In this document: piece by piece, positions 20,172-29,990 of the stretch
Layout of the letters: each line of letters opens with the position of its first letter
Position numbering within the stretch: position 1 is the stretch's first letter
Assembly (NCBI GenBank): GCA_016709845.1
Contig: JADJMA010000002.1
Location: forward strand, 71,001-135,000
Reading direction: 5' to 3'
From: Flammeovirgaceae bacterium
GTDB taxonomy: Bacteria > Bacteroidota > Bacteroidia > Cytophagales > Cyclobacteriaceae
DNA: 64,000 bases
Notes under the pieces: model-generated
Databases searched by the model: none
Told to the model about the DNA's origin: nothing
Seen by the model: the letters and a program-made list of their open reading frames with translations, nothing else
Made by a program: the position numbers and the translations under genes

Positions 20172-20262
20172 GTAGTAAGTCTGGAGTATTGAGTACATAG
20201 TCTTTAGTAAATACAGTAATCATTCTCCAGCATCAAGAGTCCAGTATCCAGAGTCCATTCGC
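20172..20262. repeat. degenerate GAGTCCAGTATCC-type intergenic repeat
   Basis: The gap before dapF is built of imperfect short units around GAGTcTGGAGTATtGAGTAC, CATCAAGAGTCCAG and TATCCAGAGTCC. A related stretch sits between the 5S and 23S rRNA genes (61204-61275). It is not coding. Confidence 0.55.
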
Positions 20263-20264
20263 CA

Positions 20265-21035
20265 GTGAAAATCTCTTTCCATAAATATCAGGCAACAGGC
20301 AACGATTTCGTGCTGATCGATAATCGCGCAAGTAATTACTCCTTTGATAAAACTCAGATAGGACAAATTTGTGATCGAAGATTTGGTATTGGTGCTGATG
20401 GATTGATCTTGATTGAAAATCATCCTTCCCTTGATTTTAATCTTATTTACTATAATAGTGATGGTTCACAAAGCCTTTGCGGCAATGGAAGCCGGGCTGC
20501 CGTAGTAATGGCTGCCAGTTTAGGATTACTGAAAGATAAAACCGTATTCCAAGCTTATGATGGTGCCCATCAGGCAGTCTTAAAAGACGGTATCGTTCGA
20601 CTTAAAATGAATGGCGTAGCTGAAACAAAAAAATGGATGCCGATCTGTTTATCAATACCGGCTCACCCCATCATCTGCGTTTTGTTGAAGACATAAAAAA
20701 CTATCCCGTTTTTGAGGAGGGGAAAAAAATCCGTACCAGTCCAGACTATGCTCCTCACGGAACCAATGTCAATTTCATTCAATTACTCCCAAAAAACACA
20801 ATATTCGTTCGCACCTATGAACGGGGCGTAGAAGCGGAAACCTACTCTTGTGGCACAGGCGTAACCGCAGCGGCATTGGCTGCCTCCGTGCATGGCTATA
20901 TCTCTCCTGTGTATGTTAAAGTGCGTGGGGGCGAGCTCTCGGTTGGAATTTAAATCCGGTCAGGCAGGCACATTTCACGATATTTATCTTATTGGCCCTG
21001 CCAAAATGGTGTTTGAAGGCACTCTGGAATTATAA
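20265..21035 (+). CDS. dapF: diaminopimelate epimerase, frameshifted
   Basis: DapF converts LL- to meso-diaminopimelate for lysine and peptidoglycan, without cofactor, using two cysteines. The start is a GTG at 20265 (KISFHKYQATGNDFVLIDN). Cys72 lies in GSQSLCGNGSRAAV; the second catalytic Cys lies in ETYSCGTGVTAAALAA. Frame changes occur in the A run near 20630 and near 20945, after which LEFKSGQ...TFHDIYLIGPAKMVFEG leads to a stop at 21035. Total about 256 residues, normal for the family. A 56-kDa-type fusion or second domain is not present. Confidence 0.88.
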
Positions 21036-21132
21036 TTGCACCCCGAAATCTGTAAATTTACGCCCCATTTGGTTGGTTGATCTGCTTCTCCTTTGAATTA
21101 GGCAGCAATACTCAAATGACAAACGACTACAC

Positions 21133-24100
21133 ATGTTAAAACTACTTGCAAAAATTTTTGGCGATAAATCCCAAAAAGACATTAAGCTGATGATGCCCCT
21201 CGTTGAACAAACCAAACGGGAAGGCGAAAGTCTTATTTCGATAACCAACGATGAGCTAAGGAATAAAACAAAAGAGGTTCAGCAGTATATTAACGATAAA
21301 TTAAAACCTATCGATGATCAGATCGCAGCCCTCCACACCCAAATTGCTGATCAGCCTGATATGGATCTCAACAATAAAGAATCTGTTTTCAAGCAAATAG
21401 ATAAACTGAACCTTGATCGCAACAAAGAACTTGAAAAGGTTTTGATAGAAGTTTTGCCACGGGCATTTGCCATTATGCGGGAAACCGCACGAAGGTTTAA
21501 GGAAAACGAATCCCTGGAGGTTACAACCACCGAATACGATATCAGGTTCTCCGCGAAAAACCAAAACATAAAAATCTCAGGCGATAAAGCCTTCTGGTCG
21601 CGCCAATGGCTGGCTGCCGGTAATCTGATTACCTGGGATATGGTTCATTACGATGTTCAAATCATTGGGGGCATTACGCTTCATGAAGGAAAAGTATCAG
21701 AAATGGCTACCGGTGAAGGAAAAACTCTGGTTGCAACATTCCCTGCTTTTCTCAATGCTTTGGCGAAACGGGGTGTTCACATTGTAACTGTAAACGACTA
21801 CCTGGCCAAACGTGACAGTGAATGGATGGGACCATTGTTTCAGTTTCACGGACTTACTATTGACTGTATTGATAAACACGAACCCAACTCGCAAGAGCGC
21901 AGAAACGCTTACCTGGCGGATATCACCTACGGCACAAATAATGAATTTGGTTTCGATTACCTGCGCGACAACATGGCGCGCGAACCACAAGAACTGGTAC
22001 AACGAGGACATCATTATGCCATGGTCGATGAGGTGGATAGCGTATTAATTGATGAAGCCCGTACACCCCTTATTATTTCGGGGCCGGTACCCCGTGGTGA
22101 TGAACATGAATTTTATGATCTGAAGCCGCGAATCTCCAAATTGGTTGAAGCACAGAAAAAATTGGTTAATCAATACCTGAACGATGCCAAAAAATTATTG
22201 GCTGATGACAATGATAAGGATGGCGGACTGGCTCTATTCCGCGCACATCGTGCTATACCTAAATATAAGCCGCTTATCAAGTTGCTCAGCGAAATGGGCA
22301 TGAAGAATGTGCTTCAGAAAACAGAAAACTTCTATCTGCAAGACAATAAAAAAATGATGCCCGAGGCTGACAAGCCGCTATATTTTGTTATTGACGAGAA
22401 GGATAATAGTGTTGACCTAACCGAAAAAGGAATCGACTTAATAACGGGCGAAGGAGAAGACCCTAAGTTTTTTATCATGCCTGAGATTGGCGTTGAACTA
22501 ACCAAAATAGAGAAAGATTTGAGTATCAGCGTGGACGACCGGCTTAAAAAGAAAGAGGATCTGATTCGTGAGTACACAACCAAATCGCAACGCATACATA
22601 GCGTTAATCAATTACTGAAAGCCTACACACTTTTTGAAAAAGATACGGAGTACATTATTGTAGATGGAAAAGTAAAAATTGTGGATGAGCAAACAGGACG
22701 GGTAATGGAGGGCAGACGCTACTCCGATGGATTGCATCAGGCTATTGAAGCAAAAGAAAATGTTAAAGTAGAAGATGCTACCCAGACGTATGCAACGATT
22801 ACGCTTCAAAATTATTTCCGCATGTACCATAAGTTGGCGGGCATGACGGGTACAGCCGTAACCGAAGCAGGCGAGTTATGGGATATTTACAAATTAGATG
22901 TGGTAACCATACCAACCAACAAACCCATGACCCGCAAGGACATGGATGATTTGGTCTACAAAACCGTACGCGAAAAATTTAATGCCGTTGTTGAAGAGAT
23001 TGTAACGCTAACGCAGGCGGGCAGGCCGGTGCTGGTGGGTACCACCTCAGTCGAGATTTCATAGCTGGAGAGCCGCATGCTACAAATGAAAAAGATAAAG
23101 CATCAGGTACTTAACGCCAAGCAACATCAGCGTGAAGCGGAAATTATTGCCGAAGCAGGTAAACCGGGCACAGTAACGATTGCCACCAACATGGCTGGCC
23201 GTGGTACTGATATTAAACTTACACCCGAATCAAAAGCAGCCGGTGGTTTGGCTATTGTAGGTACGGAACGTCACGAGTCACGAAGAGTTGATCGTCAGTT
23301 ACGAGGTCGCTCTGGCCGTCAGGGTGATCCGGGTTCATCGCAATTCTATGTGTCGTTGGAAGATAACCTGATGCGTTTATTTATGCCCGAGCGCATTGCG
23401 CGCATTATGGACCGTCTTGGCCTAAAAGAAGGCGAAGTGATTTCACACTCCATGGTTACCAATTCGATTGAGCGGGCTCAGAAAAAAGTAGAAGAAAACA
23501 ACTTTGGTATTCGCAAGCGCTTGCTGGAGTATGATAACGTGATGAACTCCCAGCGCGAAGTAATTTACAAACGGAGACGCAACGCACTTCACGGTGAACG
23601 CTTACAGTTGGATATCCTCACCATGTTGTTCGATACGTGTGATGACATTGTGGCTAATGGAAAAGCAGCAGAAAATTTCTAGAACTTTAAATTGAATATT
23701 CTAAGCCTGCTGGGCTTTGATTTTAAAATAACAGAAGAAGACTACGGAAAGTTAGACCAGGAGACAATTAGTGAACGCTTGTATGATGAAGCGTTGGCAC
23801 ACTATCATCAAAAGAATAAGGCAGCAGCAGAAAAATCTTTTCCTATTGTAACTGATATTTTTAGAACACGCGGTGGTACCATTGAAGATATTCTGGTTCC
23901 TTTTACCGATGGCATAAAACAAATTGGTGTTTCGGCCAATTTGAAAAAGTGCGTAGAGTCAAAAAATGCCGAGCTCATCAAATCGATGGAGAAGATGATT
24001 ACGCTTGCCATTATTGATCAGCAATGGAAAGAGCACTTACGGGATATGGATGATTTGAAACAATCAGTTCAAAACGCAGTGTACGAACAGAAAGATCCGT

Positions 24101-24482
24101 TGCTCATTTATAAGTTCGAAGGATTTGAGGCTTTCAAACGGTTTATTTCCAAAGTAAATGAAGAGACCATTTCTTTCCTGATGAAGGCGGACATTCCTAT
24201 TCGCGAAGCCGATCAGGTACAGGAAGCTCGCCAAGCAAAAGACAACGGCTAAGTGAACAGAAAGAAGAGTCAAGATCTTTATTACAAGGTGGTGGCGCGC
24301 AGCCTCAAGGACCACAGCGCGAAGTAGAAGAAAAAGTAATGCCGGTTAAGTCTGAAAAAGTAGCTGGAAGAAATGATAAAGTAACCGTACAATATCCAGA
24401 TGGCCGAGTGCTTAAAGATGTTAAGTTTAAGAAAGTAGAGGACGATGTGAAAGCCGGACGGTGCATTGTTATTGAAGGGTAA
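21133..24482 (+). CDS. secA: preprotein translocase ATPase SecA, with two in-frame TAG codons and a frameshift
   Basis: SecA drives secretion through SecYEG. The reconstructed protein is about 1115 residues, normal for Bacteroidota. Walker A is MATGEGKTLVATFPAF, the DEAD box is VDEVDSVLIDEARTP, and the second nucleotide-binding part has TNMAGRGTDIKL and RQLRGRSGRQGDPGSSQFY. Two TAG codons interrupt an otherwise continuous frame: at 23062-23064 inside TTSVEIS-x-LESRML, where Glu is expected, and at 23680-23682 inside ENF-x-NFKLN. A frame change near 24245 then leads to the C-terminal tail, ending YPDGRVLKDVKFKKVEDD and GRCIVIEG at 24482. The C-terminal zinc-binding CXCX8CH motif is absent, as is common in this phylum. 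Since secA is essential, I read the breaks as sequence errors. Confidence 0.93.
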
Positions 24483-24577
24483 TAGCTGAATAGCAAATGA
24501 TTTCGATAAATTAACGTTTCAATGAGTTCTTCGATCTACCTCCTTGAAATTTTGTTTTGTATCTTCAAAAGAACAAT

Positions 24578-25072
24578 ATGAGAAGTAATCTTTCTATAGG
24601 ACTCTTCTGCCTCCTTCTGGCAGGGTGCGTGGCTCAAAAAGTCAGTGATCAGGACTATTATGAAAATCTCTCTGCTTTGAGGCCAAAAGTAATAGTGCCC
24701 ATCGATACACCTTCTCAAGTAACAACACCTGACCAAAAAGTAAATTCAACCATCACGCCTACAAAAACGGTAAATACAAAAGTAGATGCCGTGCTGGATA
24801 GCATCGATCGGTACAATCTGGTTCGCAAATTCGTAGATGGTTATACGATTCAGATTTATTCTGGTCAAAATCGTGAAGAGGCAATGGACTCAAAAAAGAA
24901 AATGAGTATTGATTTGCCCGATATGATTGCCAATCTTCAGTATCAGCAGCCTAAATTCAGAGTAACGGTTGGGCGTTATTACACTAAGTTGGAGGCGAAT
25001 GAGGATTTGGTGACGCTTAGAACCAGCTTTGCAGCCGCCATTCTCGTACCCGAGAAAATTCAAATCAAATAA
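24578..25072 (+). CDS. SPOR-domain lipoprotein
   Basis: A 164-residue predicted lipoprotein: the signal peptide ends in the lipobox LLLAGCVAQ (Cys about residue 18). The C-terminal half is a SPOR-like domain (VDGYTIQIYSGQNREEAMDS to YYTKLEANEDLVTLR), a fold that binds denuded septal peptidoglycan. The middle is Thr/Pro-rich. I start at the ATG at 24578 rather than seven codons upstream because the basic MRSN start suits a signal peptide. It is probably anchored in the outer membrane and reaches the cell wall. Confidence 0.72.
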   Translation: MRSNLSIGLFCLLLAGCVAQKVSDQDYYENLSALRPKVIVPIDTPSQVTTPDQKVNSTITPTKTVNTKVDAVLDSIDRYNLVRKFVDGYTIQIYSGQNREEAMDSKKKMSIDLPDMIANLQYQQPKFRVTVGRYYTKLEANEDLVTLRTSFAAAILVPEKIQIK

Positions 25073-25122
25073 CGTACGAGGTTGGTACTGGTAACGAGTT
25101 AATCCACCCAGCAATTTTTAAC

Positions 25123-26318
25123 ATGACCTTATTAGCTAAAATAAAATCCTTATCCGAATCTCTACATGGGGATGTTGTTAAATGGCGAAGGTATCTGCAT
25201 ACGAATCCTGAATTATCTTATGAAGAACATAATACCTCAAAGTATGTAAGCACCCAATTGAAAAATTTTGGCATAGATCTTCAAACCCCTATGGCATCCA
25301 CTGGCCTGGTAGCCTTAATTGAAGGCAAAAATCCAACGTCAGGAGTAGTAGCGTTACGCGCAGACATGGATGCGTTGCCTATTCAGGAGAGTAATGATGT
25401 CGGATATAAATCAACACGGGCAGGAGTAATGCATGCCTGTGGTCATGATGTTCATACGGCTTCTCTTTTGGGTACAGCTAAAATTCTTCAACAGGTAAGG
25501 GATCAGTTTGAGGAACCATTAAACTTATTTTTCAACCCGGTGAAGAAAAGAATCCGGGAGGTGCCTCCTATATGATCAAAGAGGGAGCACTCGATAATCC
25601 GAAACCCTCATCCATTATCGGGCAACATGTAATGCCGTTGATTCCCGTGGGTAAGGTTGGCTTTCGCGAAGGCATGTATATGGCCAGCAGCGATGAAATT
25701 TATTTGAAGGTGATTGGCAAGGGTGGTCATGGAGCTACGCCAGAGTTGGCAATCGATCCCATATTAATAGCATCCCATATTATTATCGCTTTACAGCAGA
25801 TTATAAGTAGAAATGCCAGCCCAAAACAACCCACCGTTCTTACGTTTGGGCGCATTATTGGCGAAGGGGCCACAAACATAATTCCTAATGAAGTAAATAT
25901 TGCCGGTACGTTTAGAGCACTAAACGAACTATGGAGAAAAGAAGGATTGGAGAAAATTAAAAAAATGGCTGAATCCATTGCGGAAGGAATGGGCGGCCGA
26001 TGCGAAGTAACTATTTCAAAAGGCTATCCCTATCTCGAAAATAATCCTGAGTTAACCCGCAGAATCAGAGCTGCCGCAGAAGCATACTTAGGAAGGGAAA
26101 ATGTGGTTGATCTTGATCTGACGTTGGGCTCAGAGGATTTTGCATATTATTCGCATATTATTCCGGCTTCCTTTTATAGATTGGGAACCCGGAATGATGC
26201 CAAAGGGCTAACCTCGTACGTACATACGCCTACGTTTGATATCGATGAAGATGCCCTTAAAATCGGCCCGGGCTTAATGGCTTGGATGGCTATCAACGAG
26301 CTCAATTCCAAACGCTAA
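25123..26318 (+). CDS. M20-family amidohydrolase, one frameshift
   Basis: This is a metal-dependent amidohydrolase of the M20D type (hippurate hydrolase / N-acyl-amino-acid deacylase / IAA-amino-acid hydrolase). Motifs: RRYLHTNPELSYEEHNT at the N-terminus, ALRADMDALPIQE, the metal-ligand motif HACGHDVHTASLLG, GKGGHGATPELAIDP in the dimerisation domain and LTLGSEDFAYYS near the end. The frame breaks near 25540 in a T run (LFFNPVKK versus the expected LIFQPGEEKNPGGASY). Total about 398 residues. The natural substrate cannot be told from sequence. Confidence 0.85.
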
Positions 26319-26551
26319 CGCTATCTGGCGCTCTTGCATTAAGTGTTTACTATTTATTTCCTTCTTAATGATATGCCTGTCTAATTACCGATAAGGTGAT
26401 AACCCAACCTACATTTCAGTTTCCAAGTTCCTGATCGCTGTAATGAAAGCTAACCTTAGCACATCGCCACGATGAACGGGTAGAAATAAAAAGAAATAGG
26501 CGGCCCCTCCATTTCGACTAAAAACCCAAAATGAGTATATTGTGCCTTGTT

Positions 26552-26917
26552 ATGGATAGTATTCGAGATTCAGTATTTAAATTTCTTCGTATCGATCACC
26601 TGGTCGATAACCTGTCCGGATATGTAGAAGCCCGGGTCGAATTATTAAAGATAGAAATTCGCGAAGATGTCGCTAAGGTGCTCGCCCGGGGCATGATGGT
26701 GATTATTATCCTTCTCATGTCTTTGTTGTTTTTACTCTTCTTTAGTGTGGGCTTAGCCCATTTCCTTAATTCCTATTTTGAAGCAGCATATATTGGCTAT
26801 TGGATTGTGTCCGGAATATATGGAGTTCCGTGTCTTATCTTTATCGCATTTAGAAAACAGATCGGACAGTCCATTGAAAAAGCAATGATGGATTTGATCA
26901 AACGTAAAGAGAAGTAA
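26552..26917 (+). CDS. putative holin-superfamily-III-like membrane protein (DUF1469-like)
   Basis: A protein of about 121 residues with an amphipathic N-terminus (SIRDSVFKFLRIDHLVDN), a segment YVEARVELLKIEIREDVAKV and two membrane helices (MMVIIILLMSLLFLLFFSVG and AYIGYWIVSGIYGVPCLIFI), ending in a basic tail. The YxEtRxELxKxE-type segment is typical of the DUF1469/phage-holin-like family common in Bacteroidota chromosomes. It is not evidence of a prophage. An ATG seven codons upstream (26531) is possible. It is followed after 1 bp by another small gene with which it probably works. Confidence 0.62.
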   Translation: MDSIRDSVFKFLRIDHLVDNLSGYVEARVELLKIEIREDVAKVLARGMMVIIILLMSLLFLLFFSVGLAHFLNSYFEAAYIGYWIVSGIYGVPCLIFIAFRKQIGQSIEKAMMDLIKRKEK

Positions 26918-26918
26918 G

Positions 26919-27320
26919 ATGGAACTTTTGGAAACTACAGACCCTGAAAAGAAACGATTGATCGAGGCCACCGATCGGCATAAGTACGAACTTCAAAGGG
27001 ATGTAAAAGCCATTTCAGATAGAACGGAACATGCCGTAAAAAATGCACTTATCATTGGTGGCAGCTTAGCGCTTACGTATTTGCTGGTGAGTCAACTTGG
27101 CGGTAGTAAAAAAAAGAAATCCAAAAAGAAACAAGCTTTACAAGGCAACGAGGAAAATGATGATATCGAGAACTTAGAATCAGCCCCTTCCTCGCCTTCT
27201 ATGTTTGCACAACTTAGCGAACGGGCCATAAGTATGGCGAGCGTCATGCTATTGGATATTGCCAAAGACAAACTTGCCGAGTATCTCCAAAATAGAAAAT
27301 CCAGGCATGAAGATTCTTGA
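26919..27320 (+). CDS. uncharacterised small envelope protein paired with the DUF1469-like gene
   Basis: A 133-residue protein I do not recognise by name. It has a charged helical N-terminus (DPEKKRLIEATDRHKYELQRD, positions about 8-28), a single membrane helix (ALIIGGSLALTYLLVSQL), then a strongly basic stretch (KKKKSKKK), an acidic linker and an amphipathic C-terminal helix (LLDIAKDKLAEYLQ). It starts 1 bp after the previous gene and overlaps the GGGP synthase gene by 14 bp, so the three are coupled. The pairing resembles the YtxH/DUF1469-type stress-associated pairs of the phylum; this is inference. Confidence 0.6.
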   Translation: MELLETTDPEKKRLIEATDRHKYELQRDVKAISDRTEHAVKNALIIGGSLALTYLLVSQLGGSKKKKSKKKQALQGNEENDDIENLESAPSSPSMFAQLSERAISMASVMLLDIAKDKLAEYLQNRKSRHEDS

Positions 27321-28071
27321 TGCTCTACAGGAGCGTATCCACCTTGGAAAAAAATCCATTGCTATATTGGTTGATCCCGATAAGGTAGAGGATACAGGGC
27401 GGTTAAATACGCTTCTGCGCTTAGCTACTGAAAACTGTGTCGATTACTTTTTTGTTGGTGGCAGCCTGGTTACTACGCCCAATCTTTCTGACGTAGTTAA
27501 ACAGATTAAAGAAAATGTTTCTATCCCCGTTGTGCTGTTTCCCGGAAGTTCACTTCAAATAGACACTTCTGCCGATGCCATACTTTTTCTCTCTTTAATA
27601 TCCGGTCGTAACCCAGATCTTCTTATTGGGCAGCATGTAGTAGCTGCACCTATTTTAAGAAATACCCGATTAGAAATTATGCCTACCGGCTACTTGCTAA
27701 TCAATTCTGGAAAAACCACCTCAGTTGCCTACATCAGTAACACAACCCCTATCCCGGAAGACAAATATTCCTTGGCTGCCTGCACGGCATTAGCCGGAGA
27801 AATGCTGGGGCTTAAATTAATTTATCTGGATGCCGGTAGTGGTGCTGAGCGGGAGATCAGCCCCAAAATGATTAACGCTGTTCGAAAGTCTGTTCGCGTG
27901 CCGCTGATTGTTGGTGGAGGAATCAATTCAGGTCAAAAAGCTTTTGCTGCTTTAGAAGCAGGAGCCGACCTGATTGTAATCGGGAACGCATTGGAAAAAG
28001 ATCCCGATCTTTTGATTGAAATCAGCGATCGGGTGTACGATTGGAATCAGAGTGTAGAAGCTCGTAAATAA
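27307..28071 (+). CDS. geranylgeranylglyceryl-phosphate synthase-like protein
   Basis: GGGPS/PcrB-family TIM-barrel prenyltransferase that joins a polyprenyl diphosphate to sn-glycerol-1-phosphate; bacterial members occur in Bacteroidota and their lipid product is still not well defined. Evidence: KSIAILVDPDKVEDTG with the conserved Asp, DYFFVGGSLVTTPN, VVLFPGSSLQI, LISGRNPDLLIGQHV, and the phosphate-binding VPLIVGGGINSGQKA with ADLIVIGNALEKDPDL. The ATG at 27307 (MKILDALQERI) gives 254 residues, the usual length. It overlaps the previous gene and ends 2 bp from the convergent acylphosphatase. Confidence 0.87.
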   Translation: MKILDALQERIHLGKKSIAILVDPDKVEDTGRLNTLLRLATENCVDYFFVGGSLVTTPNLSDVVKQIKENVSIPVVLFPGSSLQIDTSADAILFLSLISGRNPDLLIGQHVVAAPILRNTRLEIMPTGYLLINSGKTTSVAYISNTTPIPEDKYSLAACTALAGEMLGLKLIYLDAGSGAEREISPKMINAVRKSVRVPLIVGGGINSGQKAFAALEAGADLIVIGNALEKDPDLLIEISDRVYDWNQSVEARK

Positions 28072-28073
28072 AT

Positions 28074-28347
28074 TTATCTTCTTATTTCAAAATCGGAAAA
28101 CCAACAATAGCCCTGGTTTTGCATCCATTTTTTCTACCACAGCCTGCGAGGGCCCCAGATTACACCATTTAATAAATTTGTACAAAATCTCTTCTGGTGC
28201 TTCTGCTTCTAAATAGACATCTCCATTTTTTTCATTCCGAACAAATCCCCGAATACCCCACTCATCAGCTTTTTCTTTCACCGAAGCCCGGTAAAAAACA
28301 CCTTGTACTTTTCCTGAAACCGTAATTTTGATATGCGTTAGCTCCAC
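28074..28347 (-). CDS. acyP: acylphosphatase, one frameshift near the end
   Basis: A small enzyme that hydrolyses acyl phosphates. The catalytic Arg is in SGKVQGVFYRASVKEKA and the catalytic Asn in RGFVRNEKNGDVYLEAEA. The main frame ends oddly (LLLVFRF, stop at 28087). Restoring one A in GATGCAAAACCAGG gives the usual acylphosphatase ending CWFSDFEIRR with a stop at 28074. About 90 residues. It converges on the GGGP synthase gene with a 2-bp gap. Confidence 0.87.
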
Positions 28348-28370
28348 GCGATTCTAATTATACAGCTACA

Positions 28371-29990
28371 TTAAAAAATATAATCCGTACTTAAAAAAAC
28401 TGATTCCCTATTTTGAATGATTGTACTGATTATTTTTTTATTGTCGTCATTGGCCTTGGTGGCTACTAAGGTGCGAATGGAGAAAACACGCAAGGCATCA
28501 TCAACCGAAAGGGTACCTTCCGCAGAATCCTTTCTTCCGTTAAACGGAAAATTATCCGGCCCACGCTGACACTGGGTGTTCAAATTAATTCGACCAACCT
28601 GACTTGAGAAAGCATCAATCATCTTAGCAATTGATTTTGAATTCTTGCCAAACAAACTAAGTTGCTGCCCAAAATTTGAATTGAGCACAAACTGAATGGC
28701 CTCCTCTTCCTTTTCATAAGGAACAATAGGCACAACAGGTCCAAACTGCTCTTCATAATAAACACGCATCTTGTTATTAACCGGGTAAAGTACTGCCGGA
28801 TAAAAAAAGGTGTGCAGCGTTTCGCCTCCGCCTTCATTGATTACCTGCGCCCCATGCGTGCGGGCATCTTCCACAAGTTTTGCAAGGTACTCTGCTTTAC
28901 CAGGCTCGGGTAATGGGGTTAACCCAACGCCTGCATCCCAAGGCATTCCGGGTTTCAATTTTGCAATTTCCGCGCACAACTTCTTAGCAAACTCATCCAC
29001 AATACTTTTATGAACAAACAATATTTTAAGTGCCGTGCACCGCTGGCCATTAAACGAGAGTGCACCCAAAGCACATTCACTTGCCGCATTATCTAAATCA
29101 GCATCCGGTAAAATGATAGCCGGATTCTTTGCATCTAATCCCAGAATTGACTTTAGCCGATGGGGTTTGGGGTGAAGTTTTTTTAATTCATTCGCTCCTT
29201 TATTGGTTCCGATAAAAGCAAAAACATCTAGCTTCCCTGTTTCCATTAATGAACCAACCGTTTCGCGTCCGCGTCCATAAATAATATTAATTACTCCGGC
29301 AGGGAAACATTGTTGGAAAGCTTCCAATAAAGGCCGGATCAACAACACACCATATTTGGCTGGTTTAAATACAACTGTGTTGCCCATGATAAGCGCAGGA
29401 AACAAGGTGCTAAAGGTTTCATTTAGTGGATAATTGTAAGGGCCCATGCATAGCGCAACGCCCAACGGAACTCTTCTAATCTGCGCCATGATACCTTGCT
29501 CATAAACAAATCCAGATGACTTTCTATCCAGTTCTTTCAATGAATGGATCGTATCCAAAATGTAATCACAGGTTCGGTCAAATTCTTTTTCAGAATCCTT
29601 TTGAGTCTTACCTATTTCCCACATCAACAGATTGACTACCTCGGTTCGTTTAGCACGCATCATGGTCAAAAACTTTTCTACATGCGCTATCCGTTCTGCC
29701 ACAGGCATTAATGGCCATGCCCCATGACCTTGATCGTACGCACGAACCGCAGCATCCAATGCTTCGAGCGCCTCCTTCGAAGTAAGTAAAGGAGTGCTAC
29801 CAATAATTTGTTGCTTTAATTCACCACCCGAACGCACAAAGACCGGGCTTGCAACAGAACTCATCTCCCCTTTCCAGGTTATCATCTTTCCATCGAGCAG
29901 GTACTCGCGTTGCTCTATGTATTTTGGAATTGCGGCTGATGCAGAAACATTGCTTTCATCAGGGAACAGCTTGGACAATAAATTAGCCAT
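28371..29990 (-). CDS. gapN: NADP-dependent glyceraldehyde-3-phosphate dehydrogenase-like ALDH
   Basis: This is an aldehyde dehydrogenase of the non-phosphorylating GAPDH type, which would oxidise glyceraldehyde-3-phosphate to 3-phosphoglycerate with NADP. The 539-residue frame is intact. Features: cofactor-binding GPYNYPLNETFSTLFPAL and VVFKPAKYG, catalytic Cys318 in SFNGQRCTALKI, EEQFGPVVPIVPY, and QRGPDNFPFNGRKDSAEGTL near the C-terminus. The site of the general-base Glu (34 residues before the Cys) reads ILGLDAKNPA instead of LELGGKN, so Gly284 stands where Glu is expected; Asp286 might substitute. It overlaps the deoC remnant by 8 bp. Another ALDH specificity is possible. Confidence 0.8.
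   Translation of the reverse strand: MANLLSKLFPDESNVSASAAIPKYIEQREYLLDGKMITWKGEMSSVASPVFVRSGGELKQQIIGSTPLLTSKEALEALDAAVRAYDQGHGAWPLMPVAERIAHVEKFLTMMRAKRTEVVNLLMWEIGKTQKDSEKEFDRTCDYILDTIHSLKELDRKSSGFVYEQGIMAQIRRVPLGVALCMGPYNYPLNETFSTLFPALIMGNTVVFKPAKYGVLLIRPLLEAFQQCFPAGVINIIYGRGRETVGSLMETGKLDVFAFIGTNKGANELKKLHPKPHRLKSILGLDAKNPAIILPDADLDNAASECALGALSFNGQRCTALKILFVHKSIVDEFAKKLCAEIAKLKPGMPWDAGVGLTPLPEPGKAEYLAKLVEDARTHGAQVINEGGGETLHTFFYPAVLYPVNNKMRVYYEEQFGPVVPIVPYEKEEEAIQFVLNSNFGQQLSLFGKNSKSIAKMIDAFSSQVGRINLNTQCQRGPDNFPFNGRKDSAEGTLSVDDALRVFSIRTLVATKANDDNKKIISTIIQNRESVFLSTDYIF

Noticed and set aside
23062..23682. TAG recoded to glutamate in this organism
   Set aside because: TAG or other normal stops end genes at the expected places and other conserved genes show no in-frame TAG; two sites in one gene with nearby indels point to sequence error.
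26552..26917. Holin-like protein as a sign of prophage
   Set aside because: This holin-like family is common in Bacteroidota chromosomes, and no other phage gene, integrase or attachment site is nearby.
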